Assembly: GCA_002256345.1 (NCBI GenBank)
Contig: NKIY01000002.1
Location: 806,001 to 870,000, forward strand
Direction: 5' to 3'
Origin: Bradyrhizobiaceae bacterium PARB1
GTDB lineage: Bacteria; Pseudomonadota; Alphaproteobacteria; Rhizobiales; Xanthobacteraceae
Length of the DNA stretch: 64,000 nucleotides
This document shows positions 32,591 through 41,617 of the stretch, piece by piece; position 1 is the first letter of the stretch, and every line of letters begins with the position of its first letter. The notes below the pieces were generated by a model. The model had not been told where the DNA came from. It made no database searches and saw only the letters and a program-made list of their open reading frames with translations. The translations under genes were made by a program, and so were the position numbers.

Positions 32591-33319
32591 TCAGGCCGTC
32601 TCAGCCACCAGCAGCTCTGCCCTGCGGATCAATTTCAGGCTGGCCTGCAAACGCAGGCTGCGCTTGCCAGCGAGCGCGGTGGCTTCCAGTTCGGCGCCCT
32701 CGGCATCGCAAGTGCCGGAGAAGCCGATGCCGATCTCATAGCCGCCGAACACCGGAACTTCACCCAGCGATGGCGTGTGCTCCTGATTGAGAATTTCGCC
32801 CTTCCAGCGGCCCTCGGCCGACGAATAGGAGCCGAGATAATAGAAGGACGCATCGCCGCCGAGGATCCGGCCGTCCTGCAACAGCATCACCCCGGTGAGG
32901 CCGCCATCGATACCATCGAGGGTGCGCAACTGAATCGAATAGAGACCATTGGCAATGCTGCCCTCGCCGATCACGCCGGGCGGCGGGAGTTCGCTGTCGT
33001 CCAGGCTGGTCATTACCGAGCGAAATATCGCTCCCGGCATCTGCGGCGAGCCACCATCGAAAACATAAGTATCGCCGCAAGCCCGCCCTGTGACCTTGAT
33101 GGTCGATACGTCCTGGCCGAGCAACGATTCATAGTCGGGCTCGAAGCAATGACGGCGGCTTTCGATCTCGGCGAACACCTTGTCGCCTTCGAAGCGATAG
33201 GTACCTATATGCGCGAAGCCCGAATTGCCGCCGAGCATGGTGCCGCCACGTACATACATCACGCTGCGGCCAGCCGCTTCGTTGACGTGGTATTCGCACT
33301 TGTAAAACCCGGTCCGCAC
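32591..33319 (-). CDS. GrlR-like protein with two repeat units
   Basis: 242 residues from a GTG with GGGGA upstream. Two stretches look alike: GFYKCEYHVN..VMYVRGGTMLGGNSGFAHIGTYRFEGDKVFAEIESRRHC (about 4-57) and GLYSIQLRTLDGIDGG..VMLLQDGRILGGDASFYYLGSYSSAEGRWKGEILNQEHTP (about 123-183). GG-(D/N)-S..Y-G-x-Y is the hallmark of the GrlR beta-barrel family, whose founding member is a single-unit repressor of type III secretion. This protein doubles the fold and has a C-terminal block EIGIGFSGTCDAEGAELEATAL. Role unknown; no DNA-binding motif and no type III genes nearby. Confidence 0.65.
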   Translation of the reverse strand: MRTGFYKCEYHVNEAAGRSVMYVRGGTMLGGNSGFAHIGTYRFEGDKVFAEIESRRHCFEPDYESLLGQDVSTIKVTGRACGDTYVFDGGSPQMPGAIFRSVMTSLDDSELPPPGVIGEGSIANGLYSIQLRTLDGIDGGLTGVMLLQDGRILGGDASFYYLGSYSSAEGRWKGEILNQEHTPSLGEVPVFGGYEIGIGFSGTCDAEGAELEATALAGKRSLRLQASLKLIRRAELLVAETA

Positions 33320-33487
33320 TGACCATTCCCCACTGCGCCATCAGCAATGTAGCCGAGATCGCGCGGTGAAGGAAAGCGCACCGTGTCAGCCTGGAGCGAT
33401 TCCCGCGGCCTTGGTCATTAGGGGCGGTCGAAACGACCGCCCCATGCTCTGCGCGGAATCTGGTTCCATGCGCGACCGCTCGATACC

Positions 33488-36400
33488 TCACGGATGTGCG
33501 GCGTGCGGTCGCTGCTCCTCATGCTCGTGCGGCGCCAGTGGCGCGTTCTGATCCACCGTCCCTTCGCCATGTTGGGTGAGCGGGCGGTTCCCGGCCATGG
33601 CGCGCAGCAGCACATAGAACATCGGCGTGAAGAAAATGCCGAAGGCGGTGACGCCGATCATGCCCGCGAACACCGCAACGCCCATGGCTTGCCGCATCTC
33701 CGAGCCGGCGCCGGTGGAGGTCACCAGCGGCACCACGCCCATGATGAAGGCCATCGACGTCATCAGGATCGGGCGCAAACGCAGCCGGCTCGCCTCGATC
33801 GCCGCCTCGATGGGCTTTCGCCCTGCGAATTCGAGTTCGCGCGCGAATTCCACGATCAGAATCGCGTTCTTCGCAGATAGGCCGACAAGCACGATCAAAC
33901 CAATCTGGGTGAAGACGTTGTTATCTCCCTTGGTGATCCAGACGCCGAACATGGCAGCGAGCAGCCCCATGGGTACGATCATGATGATCGACAGTGGCAG
34001 CGTCAGGCTTTCGTATTGCGCGGCGAGCACCAGGAACACCAGCAGGATCGCCACCGGAAACACGATCAGCGACGAATTGCCCGCGATGATCTCCTGATAG
34101 GTCAGTTCGGTCCATTCGAAACTGATCCCCTTCGGCAGGGTTTCCTTTGCAACACGCGCAACGGCATCCTGTGCCTGCCCTGTCGAGTAGCCCGGCGCGG
34201 CGCCACCGTTCACATCGGCCGACAGGAAGCCATTATAGCGCATCGCACGTTCCGGACCTGCACTCTCCTTGACGCGCAGCAGCGTCGAGAGCGGGATCAT
34301 CTCGTTGCTGTCCGAACGCACCTTGAGCTGGCCGATATCGTCGGCCCGCGCACGATACTTCGCGTCGGCCTGTACGCGCACCGAATAGGTGCGGCCGAAC
34401 TTGTTGAAGTCGTTCACATAGAGCGAGCCGAGATAGATCTGCATGGTGTCGAAGATCGACGTCACCGGCACATTGAGCTGGCGCGCCTTGGTGCGATCGA
34501 CATCCGCATAGAGCTGCGGCACGTTGATCTGATAGCTCGAGAACAGGCCAGCCAGCTCCTTCTGCTGCATCGCCTTGCCGATAAAGGCCTTGGTGGCGTC
34601 GTTCAGCGCCTCATAGCCGAGGCCGGCGCGATCCTCGATCTGCAGCTTGAAGCCACCGATGGTGCCGAGGCCGGCAACCGGCGGCGGCGGGAACATGGCG
34701 ATAAATGCGTCCTGCAAGCCGGCATATTTCTTGTTCAGCGATAGTGCGATGGCGTTGCCGGACAGCGACTTGTCCTTGCGGTCCTTGAAATCCTTCAGGC
34801 CGATGAAGACGATGCCCGAATTCGACGAGTTGGTGAAACCGTTGATCGAAAGGCCCGGGAACTGAATGGCGTTCTCGACACCCGGTTCCTTGAGCGCGAT
34901 ATCGCCCATCCTGCGGATCACCTCCTCGGTGCGATCCAATGTCGCGCCGTCAGGCAACTGGGCAAAACCGACCAGATACTGCTTGTCCTGGCCCGGCACG
35001 AAGCCGCCGGGCACCGCATGGAACAGATAGCCGGTGACCCCGACCAGCGCGAGATAGACACCCATGACTATGGCGCGGCGCGAGATCACACGCTTGACGC
35101 CGCCGCCATAGGCTTCCGACGAACGCGTGAAGAAGCGGTTGAAGCGGACGAAGAACCAGCCGAGCGTCCGGTCCATGAAGCGCGTCAGCACGTCCTTCGG
35201 TGCGTCGTGGCCCTTGAGGAGCAGCGCGGCGAGCGCAGGCGACAGCGTCAGCGAATTGAAGGCCGAGATCACCGTGGAGATCGCCACCGTCAGCGCGAAC
35301 TGCTTGTAGAACTGGCCGGTGAGACCGGTGATGAAGGCCAGCGGCACGAACACCGCGACCAGCACCAGCGCAATGGCGATGATCGGTCCCGTTACTTCGC
35401 GCATGGCCTGATAGGCCGCGTTCTTCGGATCGAGGCCCCGCTCGATGTTGCGCTCGACGTTTTCGACGACGACGATGGCGTCGTCCACCACGATGCCGAT
35501 GGCCAGCACGAGGCCGAACAGCGTCAGCGCGTTCACCGAGAAGCCGAACACATGCATGATGGCGAAAGTGCCGACCACCGACACCGGCACCGCGATCAGC
35601 GGAATGATCGACGCCCGCCAGGTCTGCAGGAACAGGATGACGACCAGCACCACGAGTGCGATGGCTTCGAGCAGCGTGTGGATGACAGCCTCGATGGAGG
35701 CGCGGACGAACTGCGTGGGGTCATAGACGATGTCGTAAGCGACGCCGTCCGGCATGTTCTCCTTCAGCTCCTTCATGGTCTTGCGGACATTGTCGGAGAT
35801 CTGGATGGCGTTGGAGCCCGGCGACTGGAAGATCGGGATCGCCACCGCCGACTTGTTGTTCAGCAGCGAGCGCAGCGCGTAATCGGCGGCGCCGAGTTCG
35901 ATGCGCGCGACATCACGCAGCCGCACCACCTCGCCATTGTCACCATTCTTGACGATGATCTCGCCGAATTCCTCTTCGCTCTGCAGGCGCCCCTGCGCAT
36001 TGATGGAGAGCTGAAGGTCGAGTCCGGGTTCATTCGGCGAACCGCCCACCTGCCCCGCAGCCGCCTGCACGTTCTGCGCACGGATTTCGCGTACGACATC
36101 GCCCGGCGACAACCCGCGCTCGGCGACCTTCTGCGGATCGAGCCAGACGCGCATGGAGTAATCGCCCGAACCGAACAACTGCACCTGGCCGACGCCCTCG
36201 ATACGTGCAAGGCGATCCTTGACGTTGAGCACGGCGTAATTGCGTAGATAGGTCATGTCATAGCGGTCGTTCGGCGACAGCAAGTGAACGACCATCGTCA
36301 GGTCAGGCGCGCTCTTGATCGTGGTGACGCCAAGCGCACGGACTTCCGCCGGCAGGCGCGGCTCGGCCTGCGAGACGCGGTTCTGCACCAGCTGCTGCGC

Positions 36401-36712
36401 CTTGTCGGGATCGGTGCCGAGGCGGAAGGTGACATTGAGTGTCATCCGGCCGTCGGTCGTCGCCTGGCTGCTCATATAGAGCATGTTCTCGACGCCGTTG
36501 ATCTGCTCTTCGATCGGTGTCGAAACCGTTTCCGCAATCACTTTCGGATTGGCGCCGGGATAGTTCGCCGTCACCACCACGGTCGGCGGCGCAACTTCCG
36601 GATATTCCGAGATCGGCAGCGCCGGCATCGCCAGCAGACCCGCCAGGAAAATCACCGCGGATAGCACGCCGGCGAAAATCGGGCGGTCGATGAAAAACTT
36701 TGAGAAGTTCAT
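33488..36712 (-). CDS. RND efflux transporter (MexF/HAE-1 type)
   Basis: 1074 residues from ATG 36712. It starts MNFSKFFIDRPIFAGVLSAVIFLAGLLAMPALPISEYPEVAPPTVVV, close in style to MexF/BpeF. The helix 4 relay Asp pair is in LVLAIGIVVDDAIVVVENVERNIERGLD, helix 10 has VGLSAKNAILIVEFAREL. The C-terminal tail is His/Glu-rich (APHEHEEQRPHAAHP). It works with the adaptor at 36906 and an outer-membrane channel not encoded here. The 193-bp gap to the adaptor holds a dispersed repeat, unusually large for such an operon. Confidence 0.95.
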   Translation of the reverse strand: MNFSKFFIDRPIFAGVLSAVIFLAGLLAMPALPISEYPEVAPPTVVVTANYPGANPKVIAETVSTPIEEQINGVENMLYMSSQATTDGRMTLNVTFRLGTDPDKAQQLVQNRVSQAEPRLPAEVRALGVTTIKSAPDLTMVVHLLSPNDRYDMTYLRNYAVLNVKDRLARIEGVGQVQLFGSGDYSMRVWLDPQKVAERGLSPGDVVREIRAQNVQAAAGQVGGSPNEPGLDLQLSINAQGRLQSEEEFGEIIVKNGDNGEVVRLRDVARIELGAADYALRSLLNNKSAVAIPIFQSPGSNAIQISDNVRKTMKELKENMPDGVAYDIVYDPTQFVRASIEAVIHTLLEAIALVVLVVILFLQTWRASIIPLIAVPVSVVGTFAIMHVFGFSVNALTLFGLVLAIGIVVDDAIVVVENVERNIERGLDPKNAAYQAMREVTGPIIAIALVLVAVFVPLAFITGLTGQFYKQFALTVAISTVISAFNSLTLSPALAALLLKGHDAPKDVLTRFMDRTLGWFFVRFNRFFTRSSEAYGGGVKRVISRRAIVMGVYLALVGVTGYLFHAVPGGFVPGQDKQYLVGFAQLPDGATLDRTEEVIRRMGDIALKEPGVENAIQFPGLSINGFTNSSNSGIVFIGLKDFKDRKDKSLSGNAIALSLNKKYAGLQDAFIAMFPPPPVAGLGTIGGFKLQIEDRAGLGYEALNDATKAFIGKAMQQKELAGLFSSYQINVPQLYADVDRTKARQLNVPVTSIFDTMQIYLGSLYVNDFNKFGRTYSVRVQADAKYRARADDIGQLKVRSDSNEMIPLSTLLRVKESAGPERAMRYNGFLSADVNGGAAPGYSTGQAQDAVARVAKETLPKGISFEWTELTYQEIIAGNSSLIVFPVAILLVFLVLAAQYESLTLPLSIIMIVPMGLLAAMFGVWITKGDNNVFTQIGLIVLVGLSAKNAILIVEFARELEFAGRKPIEAAIEASRLRLRPILMTSMAFIMGVVPLVTSTGAGSEMRQAMGVAVFAGMIGVTAFGIFFTPMFYVLLRAMAGNRPLTQHGEGTVDQNAPLAPHEHEEQRPHAAHP

Positions 36713-36746
36713 GGATGTCTCGTGATTGAAAGAGATCGCGGCCCTG

Positions 36747-36895
36747 CCTTCTCCCCGCATGCTTGCGGGGAGAAGGTGGCGCGGACGCAATTCGCGACGA
36801 ATGACTGAGAACCTCCGCAGACTCGCAATCGCGGAGAGACCCTTTCACCCGCCCGACGTCGCCGGGCACCTCCCCCCAAAAATGGGGAGAAGTTA
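36747..36895. repeat. Dispersed intergenic palindromic repeat
   Basis: A perfect 12-bp stem (ccttctccccgc / gcggggagaagg, loop 36759-36764) is followed by AGGTGGCGCGGACG and, about 80 bp on, by CCCGACGTCGCCGGG and CTCCCC..GGGGAG hairpins. I know this composite as frequent between genes in Bradyrhizobium and Rhodopseudomonas chromosomes. It sits inside the second RND operon and could influence expression of the pump relative to the adaptor. Confidence 0.6.
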
Positions 36896-36905
36896 GAAAG
36901 AGCTG

Positions 36906-38114
36906 TCAGTTCGCCGAAGCCGTCTTCGTTTGCGGAAGCGACGCAGAATTCATCGCCACCATTTCCGGCTTGATGGTCACGCCGGGACGAACGCGCTGCA
37001 GGCCGTTGACGACGATGCGTTCGCCAGCCTTCAGACCGCCAAGGATGATCCGCATGCCGTCCACGGAAGCACCGAGTTGCACTTCGCGATACTCGGCCTT
37101 GTCCTTGCCATCGACGACCATCACGAACTTCTTGTTCTGGTCGGTGCCCACGGCGCGCTCCGAGATCAGCAGCGTCTGTTCCGGCTTCGGCTGGCCCATG
37201 GAGAGACGGGCGAACTGGCCGGGCATCAGACGACCGTCGTGATTATCGAACACGGCGCGCACGCGCACGGTGCCCGAACGCGGATCGACCTGATTGTCGA
37301 TGAACTGCATCCTGCCCTTGATCGGCGAAGTGTCGGAAACCGTGGTCATATGTACGGGAATGCGCTCGATCTCGTTCGGCGTCTTCTCGTCGGCGAGCGT
37401 CTTGAGCGCGCGCGACACCACCTGCTCGTCGGCATTGAAGCTCGCATAGATCGGATTGACCGAGACGAGCGTGGTCAGAAGCGGAGAGCTCGGACCGGCG
37501 GCGATCAGATTCCCCACGGTGATCTCGATCTTGCCGACGCGGCCGGACACCGGCGCGCGGACCTCGGTATAGCTGAGATTGAGCTGGGCGGTCTTCAGCG
37601 CAGCTTCCATGGCGGCGAGATTGGCTTCGGCTTCGTGGAAGGCGTTTGAGCGATTGTCGAGATCGCGCTGGGTGATGCTCGACGTCGTGAGCTGCTGGCC
37701 GCGGTCATAATCGGCCCTGGTGAAGATCAGGCGCGCGCGTGCCGCGGAGACCTGTCCCTGGGCTCGATCAACTTCGGCGGCATAGAGCGCGGGATCGATC
37801 TGCACCAGCAGATCGTCCTTCTTCACAAGCGCCCCCTCGCGAAAGTGGATCGCCTGAACCGCGCCGGCGACACGCGAACGGATTTCCACCCGCTCAATGG
37901 CTTCGAGCCGACCGGAGAACTCGTCAGACGGCGTGGTCGCCTTCGCCTCGACAAGAGCCACCGAAGCCGGAACCGCCGGCGGCGCGGCGGGCGCTTGCTC
38001 CGCCTGTGCGGCAACGCCTGCCAGATCCCAGAGAGCCGCGCCGCCGCCGAGAGTGACAGAGACCAGGAAGATTCCGGCGCCAAGTGCGATATTCCGAGCA
38101 AGAGAGTTGGCCAT
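36906..38114 (-). CDS. RND periplasmic adaptor (membrane fusion) protein
   Basis: 402 residues. The N-terminus (ARNIALGAGIFLVSVTLGGGAALW) is an uncleaved anchor or Sec signal without a lipobox. Adaptor signatures: FSGRLEAIERVEIRSRVAGAVQAIHFREGALVKKDDLLVQIDPALYAAEVDRAQGQVSAARARL, LNLSYTEVRAPVSGRVGKIEITVGNLI, and DPRSGTVRVRAVFDNHDGRLMPGQFARL. It differs in sequence from the adaptor at 29018, so the two pump systems are not a recent duplication. Divergent from the TetR gene at 38322. Confidence 0.95.
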   Translation of the reverse strand: MANSLARNIALGAGIFLVSVTLGGGAALWDLAGVAAQAEQAPAAPPAVPASVALVEAKATTPSDEFSGRLEAIERVEIRSRVAGAVQAIHFREGALVKKDDLLVQIDPALYAAEVDRAQGQVSAARARLIFTRADYDRGQQLTTSSITQRDLDNRSNAFHEAEANLAAMEAALKTAQLNLSYTEVRAPVSGRVGKIEITVGNLIAAGPSSPLLTTLVSVNPIYASFNADEQVVSRALKTLADEKTPNEIERIPVHMTTVSDTSPIKGRMQFIDNQVDPRSGTVRVRAVFDNHDGRLMPGQFARLSMGQPKPEQTLLISERAVGTDQNKKFVMVVDGKDKAEYREVQLGASVDGMRIILGGLKAGERIVVNGLQRVRPGVTIKPEMVAMNSASLPQTKTASAN

Positions 38115-38285
38115 CGTGACCCCATTTCATCGTGAAGGGCTTGAGAAAGCCCTGTCATTCCAATAGCTAAGGACATGATCATCACCGCTGGCGCTGTGGG
38201 TTTCGACCCGGCAGCGTTGCTGCGATGCACATATTCGTAACGCCCGGTATAGATGGCCTATCGACATTCACTGTCAAGGGACTTA

Positions 38286-38301
38286 TCTACTAAACGGTAG
38301 A
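38286..38301. promoter_or_regulatory. Possible TetR operator upstream of the second TetR gene
   Basis: Inverted repeat TCTAC (38286-38290) and GTAGA (38297-38301) with a 6-base spacer, 20 bases before the tetR ATG. Its size and place fit a TetR-type operator that would control tetR and the divergent adaptor gene; the arms are short, so chance cannot be excluded. Confidence 0.4.
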
Positions 38302-38321
38302 AATCTTTGGAGGACCTGGCG

Positions 38322-38909
38322 ATGGCCATGGGACGTCCGCGCGAATTCGATACCGAGACGGCTCTCGATCTCGCGCTGCATGTGTTCTGGCGGAAAGGCT
38401 ATGAGGGCGCTTCGATGGCCGACCTCACCGAGGCCATGGGCATCACCAAGCCGAGCCTCTATGCGGCTTTCGGCAATAAGGAAGAATTGTTCCGCAAGGC
38501 GCTGGATCGTTATGTCGATGGCCCCGGCGGCTATTTCCGTACCGGGTTGGACAAGCCGACCGCGCGCGAAGTGGTCGAGCACATCCTTTATGAATCGGTC
38601 GAAGCCGTCAGCGATCCGAAAAATCCCGGCTGTCTCGCCGTGCAAGGCGCACTCTGCTGTGGCGATGCCGCCGAGACCATCAAGCAGGAACTGATGGCGC
38701 GACGCTCCAAGGGGGAGAACGATCTGCGCGTTCGTTTCACGCGCGCACTCGCCGAGGGTGATCTACCCACGGATGCAGATGCAGGCGATCTTGCCCGCTA
38801 CATCTCGGCCATTCTGCAAGGCATGGCCGTGCAGGCCGCGGGCGGCGCGCCGCGCGAGCAATTGCGCAAGCTCGCCGACATGGCAATGCGTAGCTGGCCG
38901 CCCGTATAG
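38322..38909 (+). CDS. TetR family repressor beside the second RND operon
   Basis: 195 residues from ATG 38322, set by GGAGG 7 bases upstream. MAMGRPREFDTETALDLALHVFWRKGYEGASMADLTEAMGITKPSLYAAFGNKEELFRKALDRYVDG is a helix-turn-helix followed by the TetR core, and the C-terminal domain ends with LQGMAVQAAGGAPREQLRKLADMAM. GCLAVQGALCCGD contains three cysteines that could sense oxidants. Presumed local repressor of the divergent RND operon. Confidence 0.9.
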   Translation: MAMGRPREFDTETALDLALHVFWRKGYEGASMADLTEAMGITKPSLYAAFGNKEELFRKALDRYVDGPGGYFRTGLDKPTAREVVEHILYESVEAVSDPKNPGCLAVQGALCCGDAAETIKQELMARRSKGENDLRVRFTRALAEGDLPTDADAGDLARYISAILQGMAVQAAGGAPREQLRKLADMAMRSWPPV

Positions 38910-39040
38910 GTGCAATGTTCTGGTGTGACGATTAAGTCATTCCACATATGTGCGTCTGCTCTTGGCCCGCACGAACCATTCATTCATGATGCCTGCGGGA
39001 TCGGGATGAGGGGATGGGACTTTGCACGACGGATTGAGCA

Positions 39041-40258
39041 ATGCAGGCCAGTTACATCCGGGAGAGCGAACGTCTCACAGCGCTCGACCGTTATGACATT
39101 CTCGATACCCCACCCGAAGAAGCCTTCGATCGCATCACCCGCCTGACACGCAGCGTCTTCGACGTCTCCATGGCGACGATCAGCCTGCTCGATGGTCATC
39201 GCCAGTGGTTCAAGTCACGACAGGGTTTTCATTCGTGCGAGACCTCGCGCGGCATGGCGCTGTGTGACTACACGATCCGTGAGAGCGTTCCCCTCGTCAT
39301 TCCCGATACGCTGGCCGATGAACGTTATCGCGAGCATCCCTCGGTCACTGGCGATCCGCATGTCCGTTTCTATGCCGGCGCGCAACTGCGCGTGACAGGT
39401 GGCCACAATATCGGAACGCTCTGCGCCTTCGACACCCGGCCGCGCGGTTTCTCCACGGAAGAAGCCGCGATCCTGCAGGATCTTGCCCGCATCGTGCTGA
39501 GCGAACTCGAGCTGCGCACGCTGCTGATGCAGGACAGTCTCACCGGCGCCCTCTCCCGTCGTGCTCTGCGCGACGAGACGACGCGGGCGATCACGCTAGC
39601 GACGCGCCATGGTCACCACCTCAGCCTGATCATGTTCGACCTCGATCATTTCAAGGCGATCAACGATAACAACGGCCATCACGTCGGCGACCGCGTGCTG
39701 GCCGCCTGTGTGCGCGCCGTCCAGGGGATGTTGCGCAAGGCAGATTGTGTCGGCCGTATCGGCGGCGAGGAGTTCGCGGTGCTGCTGCCGCATACCGACT
39801 TTGCCGACGCCATGCAGGTCGCGGAGAAAATCCGCGCAGCGATCGCCGGCGTTGTCGTGCCCGGGGCGAGGGGCCCCATCGCCGTCTCTGCAAGCTTGGG
39901 CGTTGCCGCCGTCGACCGCACGGCGCACGACACCGACGAACTGATCCGCCGCGCCGATGTCGCGATGTACGAAGCCAAGCAGGCCGGCCGCAATCGCTGC
40001 ATGGCCTGGCACGCGCCGAATATTGCCCCCGATCGATTGCGCCGTGTCTTCAAGGCCGGGCATATTTCGTTTCATGGCGGCGCCTCCACCATCAACTGCA
40101 CGGTGCGTGGCCTGTCGGCCGTCGGCGCCAGCATCGACGTCATCAGCACCGGCGACATTCCCGAGCATTTCAGGCTGATCATCCCCGTCGATCATATCGC
40201 CCGCAATTGCCGCATTCTCGGCAAGCGCGAGCGCCACATCGACATCGCGTTCGAATAG
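39041..40258 (+). CDS. GAF-GGDEF-PilZ-like cyclic di-GMP protein
   Basis: 405 residues. N-terminal GAF domain (about 20-155: LDRYDILDTPPEEAFDRITRLTRSVFDVSMATISLLD). A GGDEF domain follows (about 165-320) with GGEEF at 241-245 and the inhibitory RxxD site RKAD at 232-235, so it should be an active, feedback-inhibited diguanylate cyclase. The last 80 residues (RRVFKAGHISFHGGASTINCTVRGLSAVGASIDVIS) resemble a PilZ domain, with CTVRGLSAVGA in place of the D/NxSxxG motif. The fusion would place a c-di-GMP receiver on the enzyme that makes it. Soluble; no membrane helices. Confidence 0.85.
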   Translation: MQASYIRESERLTALDRYDILDTPPEEAFDRITRLTRSVFDVSMATISLLDGHRQWFKSRQGFHSCETSRGMALCDYTIRESVPLVIPDTLADERYREHPSVTGDPHVRFYAGAQLRVTGGHNIGTLCAFDTRPRGFSTEEAAILQDLARIVLSELELRTLLMQDSLTGALSRRALRDETTRAITLATRHGHHLSLIMFDLDHFKAINDNNGHHVGDRVLAACVRAVQGMLRKADCVGRIGGEEFAVLLPHTDFADAMQVAEKIRAAIAGVVVPGARGPIAVSASLGVAAVDRTAHDTDELIRRADVAMYEAKQAGRNRCMAWHAPNIAPDRLRRVFKAGHISFHGGASTINCTVRGLSAVGASIDVISTGDIPEHFRLIIPVDHIARNCRILGKRERHIDIAFE

Positions 40259-40330
40259 ATCACGACATCGAGATCGCCGCTGCGTGCATTGCTGCGTCCT
40301 GCACGCGGCCTTTGCGCTGCAGCGGCGAAC

Positions 40331-41557
40331 ATGGCAACCCTCCGATGCTGCAACGCAATATTTGCGCCTCGGAGAATTCCCATTCGTCTATCTCTGCCCA
40401 TCCTTGCCCTCGCCGCAGCCTCGTTCGGAATCGGAACCACCGAATTCGTGATCATGGGCCTGCTGCCGGATGTCGCCCGTAGTCTATCCGTCACGATTCC
40501 GCTGGCCGGCTATCTCGTCTCGGGCTATGCGCTCGGCGTCGTGATCGGCGCGCCCATCGTGGCGATGGCAACCGCCGGCATGCCGCGCAAGACAGCGCTG
40601 CTTGCGCTGATGGCACTCTTCACCATCGGCAATGTCGGCTGCGCCATCGCGCCCGACTACAATCTGCTAATGGCGGCGCGCATCGTGACGGCCTTTGCCC
40701 ACGGTGCCTTCTTCGGGATCGGCGCGGTCGTCGCCAGCAATCTCGTGCCGCGCGAACAACGCGCGCAGGCAGTGTCGCTGATGTTCGCGGGCCTCACGCT
40801 CGCCAATGTGCTCGGCGTGCCGTTCGGCACCGCGCTCGGCCAGGCCGCCGGATGGCGTATGGCTTTCTGGGCCGTCGTCGCCATCGGCATTGTCGCCTTC
40901 ATTGCCATTCTGCTCTACGTGCCATCAGGCATGCCCGGCACCAAAGGCGGTCTCGGCCGCGAATTCCGCGCGCTCGGCCGCTGGCCGGTGCTGCTGCCGA
41001 TGCTGATCTCGACCACCGCATCGGTCAGCATGTTCAGCCTGTTCACTTACATCACGCCATTGCTCGAGGACGTCACCGGCCTCTCCCCGCACGGCGTCAC
41101 CGGCGCGCTGCTCGCCATCGGTGTCGGCCTCACCATCGGCAATCTGATCGGCGGCCGCTTGGCCGACAGGAACCTGCTGTCCACCGTGATCGGCGCCTTC
41201 ATTTGCCTCGCCATCGTACTCGGCGTGCTGTCGCTCGTCGCGCATCTGGTGACCCCCACCATCGCGCTGCTGGTGCTGTGGGGCGGCATCGCCTTTGCGC
41301 TGGTCTCGCCGCTGCAGATCTGGGTGGTGGATGCCGCCACCGACGCGCCTAATCTCGCGTCGACGCTAAATCAAGGTGCATTCAATCTCGGCAACGCCAC
41401 GGGCGCCTGGATCGGCGGCATCGCGATCAATCTCGGCGTCCATTATGGGCAACTGCCGCTGCTCGCCGCCTGCGTCGCACTGATCGGTCTTTCGATGACG
41501 CTGACGACTTTGATCAATCGCAGGGTCTTGCCCGCACAGATCAGTCCGGCAGAATAG
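40331..41557 (+). CDS. MFS exporter of the AraJ/YdhP (DHA1) type
   Basis: About 408 residues, 12 membrane helices. LPILALAAASFGIGTTEFVIMGLLPDVARSLSVTIPLAGYLVSGYALGVVIGAPIVAMATAGMPRK contains the family signature (GTTEFV) and a loop 2-3 motif. The C-terminal half repeats the fold. The start is uncertain: ATG 40331 gives a cysteine-rich leader, and no better ATG or GTG precedes helix 1; an ATT at 40382 with GGAGA upstream is conceivable. Substrate unknown; relatives export sugars or drugs. The next gene is another MFS pump. Confidence 0.85.
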   Translation: MATLRCCNAIFAPRRIPIRLSLPILALAAASFGIGTTEFVIMGLLPDVARSLSVTIPLAGYLVSGYALGVVIGAPIVAMATAGMPRKTALLALMALFTIGNVGCAIAPDYNLLMAARIVTAFAHGAFFGIGAVVASNLVPREQRAQAVSLMFAGLTLANVLGVPFGTALGQAAGWRMAFWAVVAIGIVAFIAILLYVPSGMPGTKGGLGREFRALGRWPVLLPMLISTTASVSMFSLFTYITPLLEDVTGLSPHGVTGALLAIGVGLTIGNLIGGRLADRNLLSTVIGAFICLAIVLGVLSLVAHLVTPTIALLVLWGGIAFALVSPLQIWVVDAATDAPNLASTLNQGAFNLGNATGAWIGGIAINLGVHYGQLPLLAACVALIGLSMTLTTLINRRVLPAQISPAE

Positions 41558-41617
41558 ACGGATCGCGATCCGCACGCGGCTCGTCGGCCGCGTTGCTCTC
41601 ACTTCAAGGAATATATT

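Noticed and set aside
35018-36247. 409-codon frame opposite the second RND pump gene
   Set aside because: Low-complexity His/Asp/Arg composition and complete overlap with the RND gene.
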